A stretch of 64,000 nucleotides of DNA from Gammaproteobacteria bacterium. Lineage in GTDB: Bacteria > Pseudomonadota > Gammaproteobacteria > SZUA-140. A program made the position numbers and the translations under genes. The first letter of the stretch is position 1. The number at the start of each line of letters is the position of its first letter. The stretch lies in the NCBI GenBank assembly GCA_016712635.1, contig JADJQS010000010.1, positions 3,185 to 67,184 of the forward strand. Direction: 5' to 3'. The notes beneath the pieces were generated by a model. It worked only from the letters and a program-made list of their open reading frames with translations, was not told the origin of the DNA and made no database searches. Below, in pieces: positions 44,116-52,348 of the stretch.

Positions 44116-44160
44116 GGAGTGAGGCGAAAACCCTTTACAATCTTTCACGCCTGACGCCGC
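44098..44160. repeat. GTGAGG-type dispersed repeat, second copy
   Basis: The stretch shares GTRAGGAGTGAGGCGAAAA with the element at 31946 and again lies at a gene end. It encodes FVRGEA and the stop of the surface protein, as the other copy encodes FVRREV of TrmB. A partial complementary arm follows near 44145-44160, so it may fold as a terminator. Confidence 0.6.
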
Positions 44161-44172
44161 ACCCCCCTATTC

Positions 44173-44775
44173 ATGCCAAGCTGGGACGACCGCTACACCG
44201 CCTCCCGCAATCTCTTCGGCGACGAGCCCAGCCCACTGCTGCTCGAATTCCGTCCTCACCTCTCTCCCGCCATGACGGCCCTCGCCATCGGCGACGGGGA
44301 GGGGCGTAACGGGGTCTGGCTCGCGCAACAGGGACTCGACGTGCTCGCGATCGACCTGTCAGCCGTCGCGCTCGAACGCGCCCGGCGTCGCGCGCGCACC
44401 GCCGGCGTCCCGCTGTGCACCCTCCGGACCGACATCCTCGCATGGGAATGGCCGGAGGCGGCCTTCGATCTCGTCACCCTGATCTTCGTCCATCTCCCCT
44501 CCGCGCAGAAACGGCTGCTGCACCAGGCGATCCGGCGCGCGCTGAAACCCGGCGGTCTGTTCATGCTCGAGGCCTTCCATCGCGACCAGATCCATTGCGG
44601 AAGCGGCGGCCCGGCGGATCCCGATCTCATGTATACGCTCGATGAGATCGTCGCGGACTTTGCCGGTTTCGAAACACTGAAATGCGCCCGGGTCGAAACC
44701 GGGGTGATGCTCGACGGGGAGCCCCGCGGCGAGGGCGTCGCCGTGCATTTCGTCGCGCGCAGGCCACCGGGCTGA
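44173..44775 (+). CDS. Class I SAM-dependent methyltransferase (TehB-like)
   Basis: The 200-residue protein begins MPSWDDRYTASRNLFGDEPSP and has SAM motif I LAIGDGEGRNG, motif II VLAIDLSAVAL and the post-motif LKPGGLFMLEAF. This pattern is that of TehB/thiopurine-methyltransferase-like small-molecule methyltransferases. The substrate is not evident. It stands alone upstream of the arsR operon. Confidence 0.85.
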   Translation: MPSWDDRYTASRNLFGDEPSPLLLEFRPHLSPAMTALAIGDGEGRNGVWLAQQGLDVLAIDLSAVALERARRRARTAGVPLCTLRTDILAWEWPEAAFDLVTLIFVHLPSAQKRLLHQAIRRALKPGGLFMLEAFHRDQIHCGSGGPADPDLMYTLDEIVADFAGFETLKCARVETGVMLDGEPRGEGVAVHFVARRPPG

Positions 44776-44956
44776 TGCGGAACAGCCGTACGGCGAATGC
44801 TTATATTAGGAATACCCCTTTGCCTGCCCCGGCGCAGACTCCGTAATCCGCGCCCATCGCGCCTCTCCGCCTGGAATAATCCCAATAAATATCTGTACGT
44901 TATAACTCTCCGGCGCAAACATGCCCGGAGGCTTGCGCCCGGCAGGGTAATAAAAG

Positions 44957-44995
44957 TAATATTCGTACATTCTAATATTCGAGATATCTAATATG
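44957..44995 (+). promoter_or_regulatory. Three 16-base-phased TAATAT repeats, candidate ArsR operator
   Basis: TAATATTCG occurs at 44957-44965 and 44973-44981, and TAATATG at 44989-44995, each exactly 16 bases apart. The last one contains the arsR start codon. The 120 bases upstream are strongly AT-rich compared with the genome. The repeats are well placed for autoregulation by the ArsR protein, but binding is inferred. Confidence 0.5.
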
Positions 44996-45319
44996 ACTGA
45001 CTTTCCTGCACACCAGCTGGATTCCGCGGTCGAGGGGCTGCGGGTCATCGCGCACCCGGTCCGACTCATGGTGCTCTGCCAGCTGGCCGACGGCGTCAAA
45101 AACGTCAGGGAACTCCAGGAGGGTACCGGCGCCACGCAATCCAACCTGTCGCAGCATCTCTCCAAGCTGCGACTGCTCGGACTGGTGAGCTGCGAACGGC
45201 GCAGCCAGCACATCTATTACAGACTTGCCGATCCGGGATTCATGCGCATCATCGAAGCCCTGAAAGGCGTTTATTGCGGCACATCCGCCGACCGGTCAGA
45301 GGAGGACCCGACACCGTGA
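44993..45319 (+). CDS. ArsR-family repressor, SqrR/BigR-like
   Basis: The 108-residue protein is a winged-helix regulator: HPVRLMVLCQLADG, a recognition helix TQSNLSQHLSKLRLLGLV and the wing ERRSQHIYYRL. It lacks the metal site of ArsR/SmtB. Cys29 and Cys95 are 66 residues apart, the same spacing as the reactive cysteine pairs of SqrR (41/107) and BigR (42/108), which sense persulfides by forming a tetrasulfide bridge. A third cysteine is at 67. The stop overlaps the GTG start of the adaptor gene, so it heads the efflux operon and probably represses it. Confidence 0.88.
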   Translation: MTDFPAHQLDSAVEGLRVIAHPVRLMVLCQLADGVKNVRELQEGTGATQSNLSQHLSKLRLLGLVSCERRSQHIYYRLADPGFMRIIEALKGVYCGTSADRSEEDPTP

Positions 45320-46422
45320 AACCGACTTCACTCCTTGCCCTGCTCCCGCTGGCGCCGTTACTGCTGACCGCCTGCACGACTGAGCCGGATTCCACAAACC
45401 CGCCTGCGGGCGCCGCAATCCAGGCTGCGCTGCACGACGTGGCGCCGGAGCAGATCGACGAGACCTACACCACCACCGGCACACTGGTCGCCGACGACCG
45501 CGTCGAGATCGCCTCGCGCCTGATGGGTTACATCCGCGACATCAAGGTGCGCGAGGGCAGCCCGGTGAAACAGGGACAGCTGCTGCTCACCATCGACCCG
45601 ACGGAGATCGAGGCGCAGCGCGCCGAGGCCGAGGCGCGCGTCTCCCAGGCGCGGGCGCGCAGCGCGGAGGCGCAGGCCGATTTCGAACGCTACAAGACCC
45701 TGTTCGAACAGAAACTGGTGGCGGCCAACACCTATACCAAGGCGGAACTCGAAACCCAGGTGGCGCAGGAGGAACTGCGGGCCGCGCTCGCCACGCTCGA
45801 TCGCGTCAAGGTGCAGATGCAGTACGCCGAGGTGCGCTCCCCGGTCGACGGCGTGGTGGTGGAGAGGCTGCGCCGCACCGGTGACCTCGCCAACCCGGGC
45901 GCCACGATACTGACCGTGGAGAACCCCAGCAACATCGTGCTCGAAACGTATATCCGCGAGGACCAGCTGCGCCACGTGCAGCCCGGCGACGAGATCGCCG
46001 TCTCGGTCGACGCAGTCGGACTGCGCACCACCGGGGTGGTGACGCAGGTCGTGCCCTCGGGCGATCCGGCCACCCACAGCTACCTGGTCAAGGCCACCCT
46101 GCGCGAACTGAACGGTGCCCGCAGCGGCATGTTCGCGCGCAGCGCGTTCTCCACCGGGACCAAATGGACCGTGCTGGTGCCGGACACGGCGCTGGTGAAT
46201 CGCGCCGACCTGCCGGGCGTGTACATCGTCGACCGCGACGGCACCGCCCATTTCCGCATGGTGCGCACCGGCCGTCACGTCGACGGCCGTACCGAGGTCA
46301 TCGCCGGCCTCGGCGGCGGCGAACGTATCGTGGCCGGATCCGACACGCCGGTGCGGACCGGCGACCGCGTGACGGAGAAACCCGCCGCCGCGGCGGCGAC
46401 GCGGGATCTCGCTCCGCAATGA
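45316..46422 (+). CDS. RND efflux periplasmic adaptor lipoprotein
   Basis: The GTG at 45316 gives 368 residues with a signal peptide and lipobox (LLLTAC near residue 18), so the protein is a lipid-anchored membrane-fusion subunit. It has a biotinyl-lipoyl half (GYIRDIKVREGSPVKQGQLL), a coiled-coil hairpin (about 95-155), the second lipoyl half (VRSPVDGVVVERL) and beta-barrel domains. It overlaps arsR upstream and the RND permease downstream by four bases each. No outer-membrane TolC-type partner is encoded nearby. Confidence 0.94.
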   Translation: MKPTSLLALLPLAPLLLTACTTEPDSTNPPAGAAIQAALHDVAPEQIDETYTTTGTLVADDRVEIASRLMGYIRDIKVREGSPVKQGQLLLTIDPTEIEAQRAEAEARVSQARARSAEAQADFERYKTLFEQKLVAANTYTKAELETQVAQEELRAALATLDRVKVQMQYAEVRSPVDGVVVERLRRTGDLANPGATILTVENPSNIVLETYIREDQLRHVQPGDEIAVSVDAVGLRTTGVVTQVVPSGDPATHSYLVKATLRELNGARSGMFARSAFSTGTKWTVLVPDTALVNRADLPGVYIVDRDGTAHFRMVRTGRHVDGRTEVIAGLGGGERIVAGSDTPVRTGDRVTEKPAAAAATRDLAPQ

Positions 46423-49400
46423 ACACCGGGCTCAACATAGCGGGCCGCCTCGGCCGGGCGGCAATGGGCTCGACGCTGACCCCCATCGCCGGCATCCTGA
46501 TCTTCCTGATCGGCGTGGTCGCGCTGCTGATCACGCCGCGCGAGGAAAATCCGCAGATCGACGTGCCGACCGCGAACATCTTCGTCGCGATGGAGGGCGC
46601 AAGCCCCGAAGAGGTGCTCAATCTGGTGGTCAAACCGCTCGAGGCGGTGATGCGCGAGATGGCGGGGATCGACCACACCTACGGCCTGGCCTCGGATTCG
46701 CTCGGCATGGTGACGGTGCAGTTCGAGGTCGGCGCGGACAAGGAGGCGAGCCTGGTGCGGCTGTACGACCGCCTCATGCACAATCTCGACCGCATCCCGC
46801 CCGGCGCCGGCCAGCCGCTGGTCAAGCCGGTAGACGTCGATGACGTGCCGATCCTCGCCATCACCTTCTCCAGCGACCACCACGGCGACCTCGCGCTCAA
46901 GCAGGTCGCCGACCGCGTCAGGGAAGTCCTGGTCCCGCTGCCCGGGATCTCGGTCGCCGAGGTGATCGGCGGACGCAACCGCGAGATCAGTGTGCAGCTC
47001 GATCCCGAGCGGCTGGCGGCGCGCGGCATCGCCCTCGATGCGCTGCACGTCGCGCTGCGCTCGGCCAATTACGAGATCCCGGTCGGGCAGGCGGTGGACG
47101 ACAATCGCGTCAAGCTCATCCGGCTGTCGGCCGCGCTGCGCAGCGCGCGGGACGTGGGCGCGATCGTCGTCGGACTGCACGACGGCCGTCCGGTGTACCT
47201 GCGCGACGTCGCCGACATCGCCGACGGGGCCGGTGACATCGAACAGGTGCACCGCATCGGCTTCGGCCCTTCCGCTGCTGCGCCAGCCACCGCGGGCGAA
47301 CCCGAGCGGGTGGCGGTGACGCTCACGCTGGCGAAGAAACGGGGCACCAACGCGGTGACGGTGGCCGCGCGCGCGCTGGACGAGCTCGATAAACTCAAGG
47401 GCGACTTCATTCCCGACGACGTCGACGTCACGGTGACGCGCGACTCCGGCGAGCGCGCCGACGCGGCGGTCAACCTGCTGGTCGAGCACCTCGGCATCGC
47501 GATCGCCTCCGTGGTTCTCATCCTGCTGCTGTTCCTCGGCTGGCGCGAGGCGGCGATCGTCACTCTCAACATCCCGCTCATCCTGTTCGTGGTGCTCGCG
47601 GTCGGGCTCATCGCCGGGCAGACCATCAACCGCATCACGCTGTTCGCGCTCATCCTCGCGCTGGGCCTGCTGGTGGACGACGCCATCGTGGTGGTCGAGA
47701 ACATCCACCGCCACCTGCGGCGCGGCACGCAATCGCTGGCCGACAAGGCGGCCGTGATCATACGCGCGACCAATGAGACCGGCCGTCCGACCATCGTGGC
47801 GACCTTCGCCGTCATCCTCGCCTTCATCCCGATGGCCTTCGTGACCGGCATGATGGGCCCGTACATGGGGCCGATCCCCTTCAACACGCCGGTCGCGATG
47901 CTCGCCTCGCTGGTCATCGCCTACATGTTCACGCCATGGATCGCGCAGCGCCTGCTTAAAGCCGGCGCCGCCGGCGAAGGCGCAGCGCACGAGGATGACT
48001 CGCACGGACGCGACCGCCTGCACCGCCTCTACACCCGCCTCGCGACGCCGCTGATCGAGAACCGCCGCACGCGCCGTGCGTTCTGGGCCGCCGTCGGCCT
48101 GCTGTTCCTCGCCGCCTGCTGGCAGCCGGCATGGCAGTTCCTGCGCCCGTCCGGCATCGGCGGCCCGCCCACGCCCGGCACGGTCGAACTCAAGATGCTG
48201 CCCAAGGGCAACAAGAACACCTTCAACATCACCGTGGACATGCCCGAGGGTACGCCGCTGGAGATCACCGATGCCGCCGCGCGCGATATCGGCGCCGTGC
48301 TGCGCGCGCATCCCCTGGTCACCGATTACGAGACCTTCATCGGACGCGCCGGCCCGGTCGACTTCAACGGCATGCTGCGCGGCGCGACCGTCAAGCAGGG
48401 CACGCACCTGGGCGAGATCCGCGTCAACCTGGTCGACACTCTCGAACGCAGCGTGAAGTCCGAACAGATCGTGCTCGACCTGCGCGCGCGCCTCGCCCCG
48501 GTGTACGCCGCCTGGCCGGCGGCGAACATCAAGCTGGTCGAGGATCCGCCGGGTCCGCCGGTGCGCGCCACCCTGCTCGGGGAGATCTACGGCCCGGACT
48601 ATGACACCGCGCGCCGCCTCGCCGCGCAGGTGCGCGCCGCCTATGCGGACACCTGGGACCTGGCCGACATCGACGACTCGGTCGGCGAGGACCAGATCGA
48701 ATACCGCGTGACGGTCGACAAGGAAAAGGCGGCCGCGGCCGGCGTCGATACCGAGGCGATCGCCGCGGTCATGCGCGACTTCGTCGCCGGCTTCGACATC
48801 GGCACCATCCACGCCGCGAGCGAGCGCAACCCGGTGCCGATCCACATCCGCATGCCGGAACGCTTCCGCATCGCACCGCGCGACCTCGACCGCCTGTTCG
48901 TCGCCAGCAGCGCGGGCGGGCAGGTGCCGGTGGCCGCCTTCACCGGGATAGAGGAGGTCGTTGCCGACAAGACCATCCAGACCAAGGACGGATTCCCCGT
49001 CGTCTACGTCACCGGTGAACCGGCCACCGGATCGCAGGTCTACCCGCTGCTCGACCTCGACGGCCGGCTTGACGGCGCGGAACCCCTGCCGGGCGTCAGG
49101 CTCACCACCGGCGGCCTCGGCTTCATGCGTCCCCTGCCCGACGCGACCTTCGACTACCGCCTGCTGTGGGACGGCGAGATGCGCCTGACGCTGGACGTGT
49201 TCCGCGACCTCGGCGCCGCGTTCATGGTCGCGCTGGTGCTGGTCTACCTGCTGCTGGCCGGCTATTACGGCAATTTCATCCTGCCGCTGATCGTGATGGG
49301 CGCGATCCCGCTCACCATGATCGGAATCTTCCCCGGCCACCTGATCATGCAGCAGCCGTTCACTGCCACCTCGATGATCGGCATGATCGCGCTCGCCGGG

Positions 49401-49733
49401 ATCGTGGTGCGCAATTCACTGCTGCTGATCGACTTCATCCTGGACAACCGCGCCCTCGGCACCGGTCTGAAGGAGGCGGTGCTCGAGGCCGGCGCAGTGC
49501 GCGCGCGCCCGATCCTGCTCACCGCGCTCGCCGTCATCGCCGGCACCGCGATCATGATGAGCGACCCGGTGTTCGGCGGGCTCGGCGTCGCGATGGCCTT
49601 CGGCACGCTGGCCTCGACCCTGCTGACCCTGTTCGTCATCCCGCTGGTCTATTATCTGTGGCAGCGCGATAAATCTCAGGAAGGGGGACGGATTACGCAG
49701 GAGGGGGGACAGATTTCAAATCTGTCCCCCTAA
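46419..49733 (+). CDS. RND efflux permease, AcrB/MMPL superfamily
   Basis: The true start is the ATG at 46419 overlapping the adaptor stop. The 1,104-residue pump has the RND layout: one N-terminal helix, a large periplasmic loop, six helices, a second loop and the final helices. Signature segments include LGLLVDDAIVVVENIHRHLRRG near 415 and the GIVVRNSLLLIDFI region near 990. The charged residues of HME metal pumps were not found at the usual place, so a small-molecule substrate is more likely. The last 15 or so residues (QEGGRITQEGGQISNLSP) are encoded by a palindromic repeat and are not family sequence. Confidence 0.94.
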   Translation: MNTGLNIAGRLGRAAMGSTLTPIAGILIFLIGVVALLITPREENPQIDVPTANIFVAMEGASPEEVLNLVVKPLEAVMREMAGIDHTYGLASDSLGMVTVQFEVGADKEASLVRLYDRLMHNLDRIPPGAGQPLVKPVDVDDVPILAITFSSDHHGDLALKQVADRVREVLVPLPGISVAEVIGGRNREISVQLDPERLAARGIALDALHVALRSANYEIPVGQAVDDNRVKLIRLSAALRSARDVGAIVVGLHDGRPVYLRDVADIADGAGDIEQVHRIGFGPSAAAPATAGEPERVAVTLTLAKKRGTNAVTVAARALDELDKLKGDFIPDDVDVTVTRDSGERADAAVNLLVEHLGIAIASVVLILLLFLGWREAAIVTLNIPLILFVVLAVGLIAGQTINRITLFALILALGLLVDDAIVVVENIHRHLRRGTQSLADKAAVIIRATNETGRPTIVATFAVILAFIPMAFVTGMMGPYMGPIPFNTPVAMLASLVIAYMFTPWIAQRLLKAGAAGEGAAHEDDSHGRDRLHRLYTRLATPLIENRRTRRAFWAAVGLLFLAACWQPAWQFLRPSGIGGPPTPGTVELKMLPKGNKNTFNITVDMPEGTPLEITDAAARDIGAVLRAHPLVTDYETFIGRAGPVDFNGMLRGATVKQGTHLGEIRVNLVDTLERSVKSEQIVLDLRARLAPVYAAWPAANIKLVEDPPGPPVRATLLGEIYGPDYDTARRLAAQVRAAYADTWDLADIDDSVGEDQIEYRVTVDKEKAAAAGVDTEAIAAVMRDFVAGFDIGTIHAASERNPVPIHIRMPERFRIAPRDLDRLFVASSAGGQVPVAAFTGIEEVVADKTIQTKDGFPVVYVTGEPATGSQVYPLLDLDGRLDGAEPLPGVRLTTGGLGFMRPLPDATFDYRLLWDGEMRLTLDVFRDLGAAFMVALVLVYLLLAGYYGNFILPLIVMGAIPLTMIGIFPGHLIMQQPFTATSMIGMIALAGIVVRNSLLLIDFILDNRALGTGLKEAVLEAGAVRARPILLTALAVIAGTAIMMSDPVFGGLGVAMAFGTLASTLLTLFVIPLVYYLWQRDKSQEGGRITQEGGQISNLSP
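49704..49730. repeat. Perfect hairpin of the GGGGACAGATTT repeat family
   Basis: GGGGGACAGATT pairs with AATCTGTCCCCC around a 3-base loop, overlapping the 3' end of the RND gene. The same core forms the long palindrome at 32752-32838. It may stop or slow transcription between the pump and the DUF2892 gene. Confidence 0.8.
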
Positions 49734-49756
49734 CCACCGACCACCGACCGACCGGA

Positions 49757-49774
49757 GACGGATTTTAATCCGTC
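49757..49774. repeat. Short perfect hairpin GACGGATT/AATCCGTC
   Basis: An 8-base stem with a 2-base TT loop lies 27 bases after the previous hairpin. A half-site GACGGATTA is found at 49687-49695 inside the RND gene end. Together they suggest a compact cluster of repeat units. Confidence 0.55.
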
Positions 49775-49814
49775 ACCTGAATCAAACCAACGCAACACTG
49801 AAGGAGGCCACACC

Positions 49815-50057
49815 ATGAACACCGAACGACTCATCCGCATCATCGCCGGCAGCTTCATCCTGCTCTCGCTGCTGCTCGCGCACGCCTACAACGGCGCCAG
49901 CCTGACCGCCGGCCCGACCTGGCTGTGGTTCACCGCATTCGTCGGCGCCAACCTGCTGCAGTCCGGCATCACGCGCTGGTGCCTGATGGAGAAGATCCTG
50001 CTGGCGCTCGGCGTCAAGTCGGGCTGCGTGGCGATGCAGGCCGCACCCAGGAAGTGA
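49815..50057 (+). CDS. DUF2892 (YgaP-type transmembrane) protein
   Basis: The 80-residue protein has two transmembrane helices flanking a short loop and the conserved CLMEKILLALGVKSGC end, as in DUF2892. The same domain forms the membrane part of the rhodanese YgaP, whose gene neighbours the ArsR-type regulator gene ygaV in E. coli. GGAGG lies 8 bases before the ATG. Sharing an operon with an SqrR/BigR-like regulator points to a sulfur-stress role; this is inference. Confidence 0.88.
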   Translation: MNTERLIRIIAGSFILLSLLLAHAYNGASLTAGPTWLWFTAFVGANLLQSGITRWCLMEKILLALGVKSGCVAMQAAPRK

Positions 50058-50120
50058 TGCGCGACCGTACGCGTCATGTATAAGGAATGCGTATAACAGG
50101 CCCGGGGCGGAGCGCAAGAG

Positions 50121-50702
50121 ATGCCGTTACGCGTCATGACGCCTGATACAGGCGGAACCACACACCAGCCACGGACTCCCCTGCGTTTGTCCATTGCCCT
50201 CGCCCTGCTGCTGCCGGTATCCCAGTCCGGCGCCCAGGGCCAGATGCCGCAGACCTGCGATCCCGCCCTGACCGCGAGCACCCCGAGCGCCCGCTTCACG
50301 ACGCCGGACGCGGGAACAGTCATGGACCGCCGGACCGGTCTGACCTGGATGCGCTGCGCGGTCGGCCAGCGCTGGGACGGCGCCGGCTGCACGGGCGTCC
50401 CGCTCGCCTCGTCCTGGCCCGGCGCCTTTGACCACGCGCTGGCCCTGAACAAGGGCGGCGGATTCGGCGGCCATGCGGACTGGCGGGTGCCCGCACTGGC
50501 TGAGCTCGCATCGCTGGTCGAACATCGCTGCTACGATCCGGCGCTCAACCTCGATCTGTTTCCCGCGGCACCGATCACGGGATTCTGGTCCGCGGACACC
50601 CATCAGAGCCCTGATCACGCCATGATGATCCATTTCAAATATGGCGGGCAGTACATGGGCAACAAGGACCAGGCCTGGGCGTTGCGCCTGGTGCGCGACT
50701 GA
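50121..50702 (+). CDS. Secreted DUF1566 (Lcl C-terminal-like) protein
   Basis: The 193-residue protein has a signal peptide (LSIALALLLPVSQSGAQG) and one DUF1566 domain: MDRRTGLTWMRCAVGQ, GHADWRVPALAELASLVEH and the closing WALRLVRD. Four cysteines in the mature part could form disulfides. DUF1566 proteins are often surface or periplasmic; function unknown. It stands alone. Confidence 0.85.
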   Translation: MPLRVMTPDTGGTTHQPRTPLRLSIALALLLPVSQSGAQGQMPQTCDPALTASTPSARFTTPDAGTVMDRRTGLTWMRCAVGQRWDGAGCTGVPLASSWPGAFDHALALNKGGGFGGHADWRVPALAELASLVEHRCYDPALNLDLFPAAPITGFWSADTHQSPDHAMMIHFKYGGQYMGNKDQAWALRLVRD

Positions 50703-50807
50703 AGCGGGCAGCCCGATCTTCGCCTACGCGGAGATTGAACGGCCGCCGTGCGCCCGGCCGCGTCGATCGGTTAAGATTGGCGTAAAGCCGACGCGCGCGC
50801 CCGCACC

Positions 50808-51968
50808 ATGCCCTCACTCAGACAGCAGTTCCTGCTCGACCCAGACGTCGTCTTCCTGAACCACGGCTCCTACGGCGCGACGCCGCGGCCGGTGTTCGAG
50901 GCCTGCCAGGAATGGCGGCTGCGGCTGGAGCGCGAGCCGGTGCAGTTCATCAACAACGAACTGCCCGGACTGCTGCGGCAGGCGCGCGGCGAACTCGGAC
51001 GCTACCTCAACGCCGATCCGGACGACCTCGTCTATGTCCCGAACGCCACCTTCGGCATGAACGTGGTCGCACGCTCGCTGCCGCTCGCGCCGGGCGACGA
51101 GGTGCTGACCACCGATCACGAATACGGCGCCGTCGACAATGCCTGGCTGCACGTATGCCGCAAGCGCGGCGCGCGCTACGTCCGCCAGCCGGTCTCGTTT
51201 CCGGCGGACTCCGACGCGGCCATCGTCGACGGGATCTGGCGCGGCGTCACGCCGCGCACGCGCGTGCTGTTCCTGAGTCACATCACCTCGTCCACCGCGC
51301 TGCGCCTCCCGGTCGAGGCGCTGTGCGCGCGCGCACGCGCGGCCGGCATCCTGACCGCGATCGACGGCGCCCACGCGCCGGGACAGATCGCGCTCGACCT
51401 GAGCGCGGTCGACGCCGACTTCTATGCCGGAAACTGCCACAAATGGCTGTGCAGCCCCAAGGGCGCGGCGTTCCTCTACACGCGGCGCGAACTGCAGCCC
51501 ATGATCGAACCGCCGGTGATCGGCTGGGGCTACGGCGACAACCGCAAGCTGGTACAGAACCCAGACTATGTCGATGCGCTGCAATGGCTCGGCACCAACG
51601 ACCTCGCCGCCTACCTGGCGGTGCCGGCGGCGATCGCCTTCCAGGAGAGGCACGACTGGCCGCAGGTGCGCGCGGAGTGTCACCGCCTGCTCGGCGGGGC
51701 GATTCAACGCGTCTCCGAACTGACCGGCCTGGCGCCGCTCTACCGGACGGACCGCCACTACGTGCAGATGGCGGTGAACGCCCTGCCGCGCATCGACGAT
51801 CTTGCCGCCTTCAACCGTAACCTGTTCGACCGGCATCGGGTGGAGATCCCCTGCATCGAATGGAACGGTCGGCAGTTCCTGCGCATCTCGCTGCAGGGAT
51901 ATAACACCCCCGCCGACATCGACGCCCTGCTCGCGGCGCTCGAGGTCGAGTTCCCACAACGACGCTGA
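50808..51968 (+). CDS. PLP-dependent aminotransferase class V (isopenicillin-N-epimerase-like)
   Basis: The 386-residue enzyme begins with FLNHGSYGATPRPVFEA, typical of the epimerase-like branch of class V. It has the cofactor Asp-x-Ala-His in IDGAHAPGQI and the Schiff-base lysine in GNCHKWLCSPKGAAFL near residue 212. Substrate may be an amino acid or cysteine derivative and cannot be fixed from sequence. It is the last GC-rich gene before the cytochrome island. Confidence 0.9.
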   Translation: MPSLRQQFLLDPDVVFLNHGSYGATPRPVFEACQEWRLRLEREPVQFINNELPGLLRQARGELGRYLNADPDDLVYVPNATFGMNVVARSLPLAPGDEVLTTDHEYGAVDNAWLHVCRKRGARYVRQPVSFPADSDAAIVDGIWRGVTPRTRVLFLSHITSSTALRLPVEALCARARAAGILTAIDGAHAPGQIALDLSAVDADFYAGNCHKWLCSPKGAAFLYTRRELQPMIEPPVIGWGYGDNRKLVQNPDYVDALQWLGTNDLAAYLAVPAAIAFQERHDWPQVRAECHRLLGGAIQRVSELTGLAPLYRTDRHYVQMAVNALPRIDDLAAFNRNLFDRHRVEIPCIEWNGRQFLRISLQGYNTPADIDALLAALEVEFPQRR

Positions 51969-52348
51969 TATACCGCCGCCGGGCTCAAATATTGCCGGGC
52001 GCACAGTTTAACTACTATTAGCCTGGATACGATCCATCCCACTCTCGAAATATACTGCCGCCAAAATCCCAATAGCGATTTTCCCACATACTTAACAATT
52101 AGGAGGTGTGAAATCTGTAAAATCGAAAATTTCATGGACGCGAAAAACTAATTCGGAATATCCAAGTGCCATGATCAAGATTATCATGCATCAAGTCGGC
52201 GATGAACCAAGGCGAAGCGATGTGGGATGCCCCGGCAGCAACCATGTGAGTTGACCTGCAAAGATTCATACATTAGCTTAGGCACACAGGCTGGATACTC
52301 CAACTACCATAAGAACGAACCAATATCAGTGGGATGGGGAATACACTT
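51969..52348. other. AT-richer intergenic region before the cytochrome island
   Basis: About 380 bases hold no credible ORF. The base composition falls clearly below that of the flanking gene at this point. A TTGACC at about 52253 could be a -35 box, but no good -10 follows at the right distance. Small inverted repeats such as AAAATC ... GATTTT near 52060-52080 are visible. Confidence 0.5.

Noticed and set aside
44797..44991. Short plus-strand frame before arsR
   Set aside because: It covers the AT-rich promoter region, is Arg-rich and has no ribosome site; the region is better explained as a control region.
44993..45319. ArsR gene as an arsenic or metal sensor
   Set aside because: No ELCVCDL-type metal motif or C-terminal His/Asp site is present, and no arsenic genes lie nearby; the cysteine spacing fits sulfur sensing better.
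46275..49340. A 1,021-codon open frame on the minus strand
   Set aside because: It lies wholly antisense to the RND permease, has Arg/Asp/His/Gln-rich low-complexity composition, and arises from the codon bias of a GC-rich gene.
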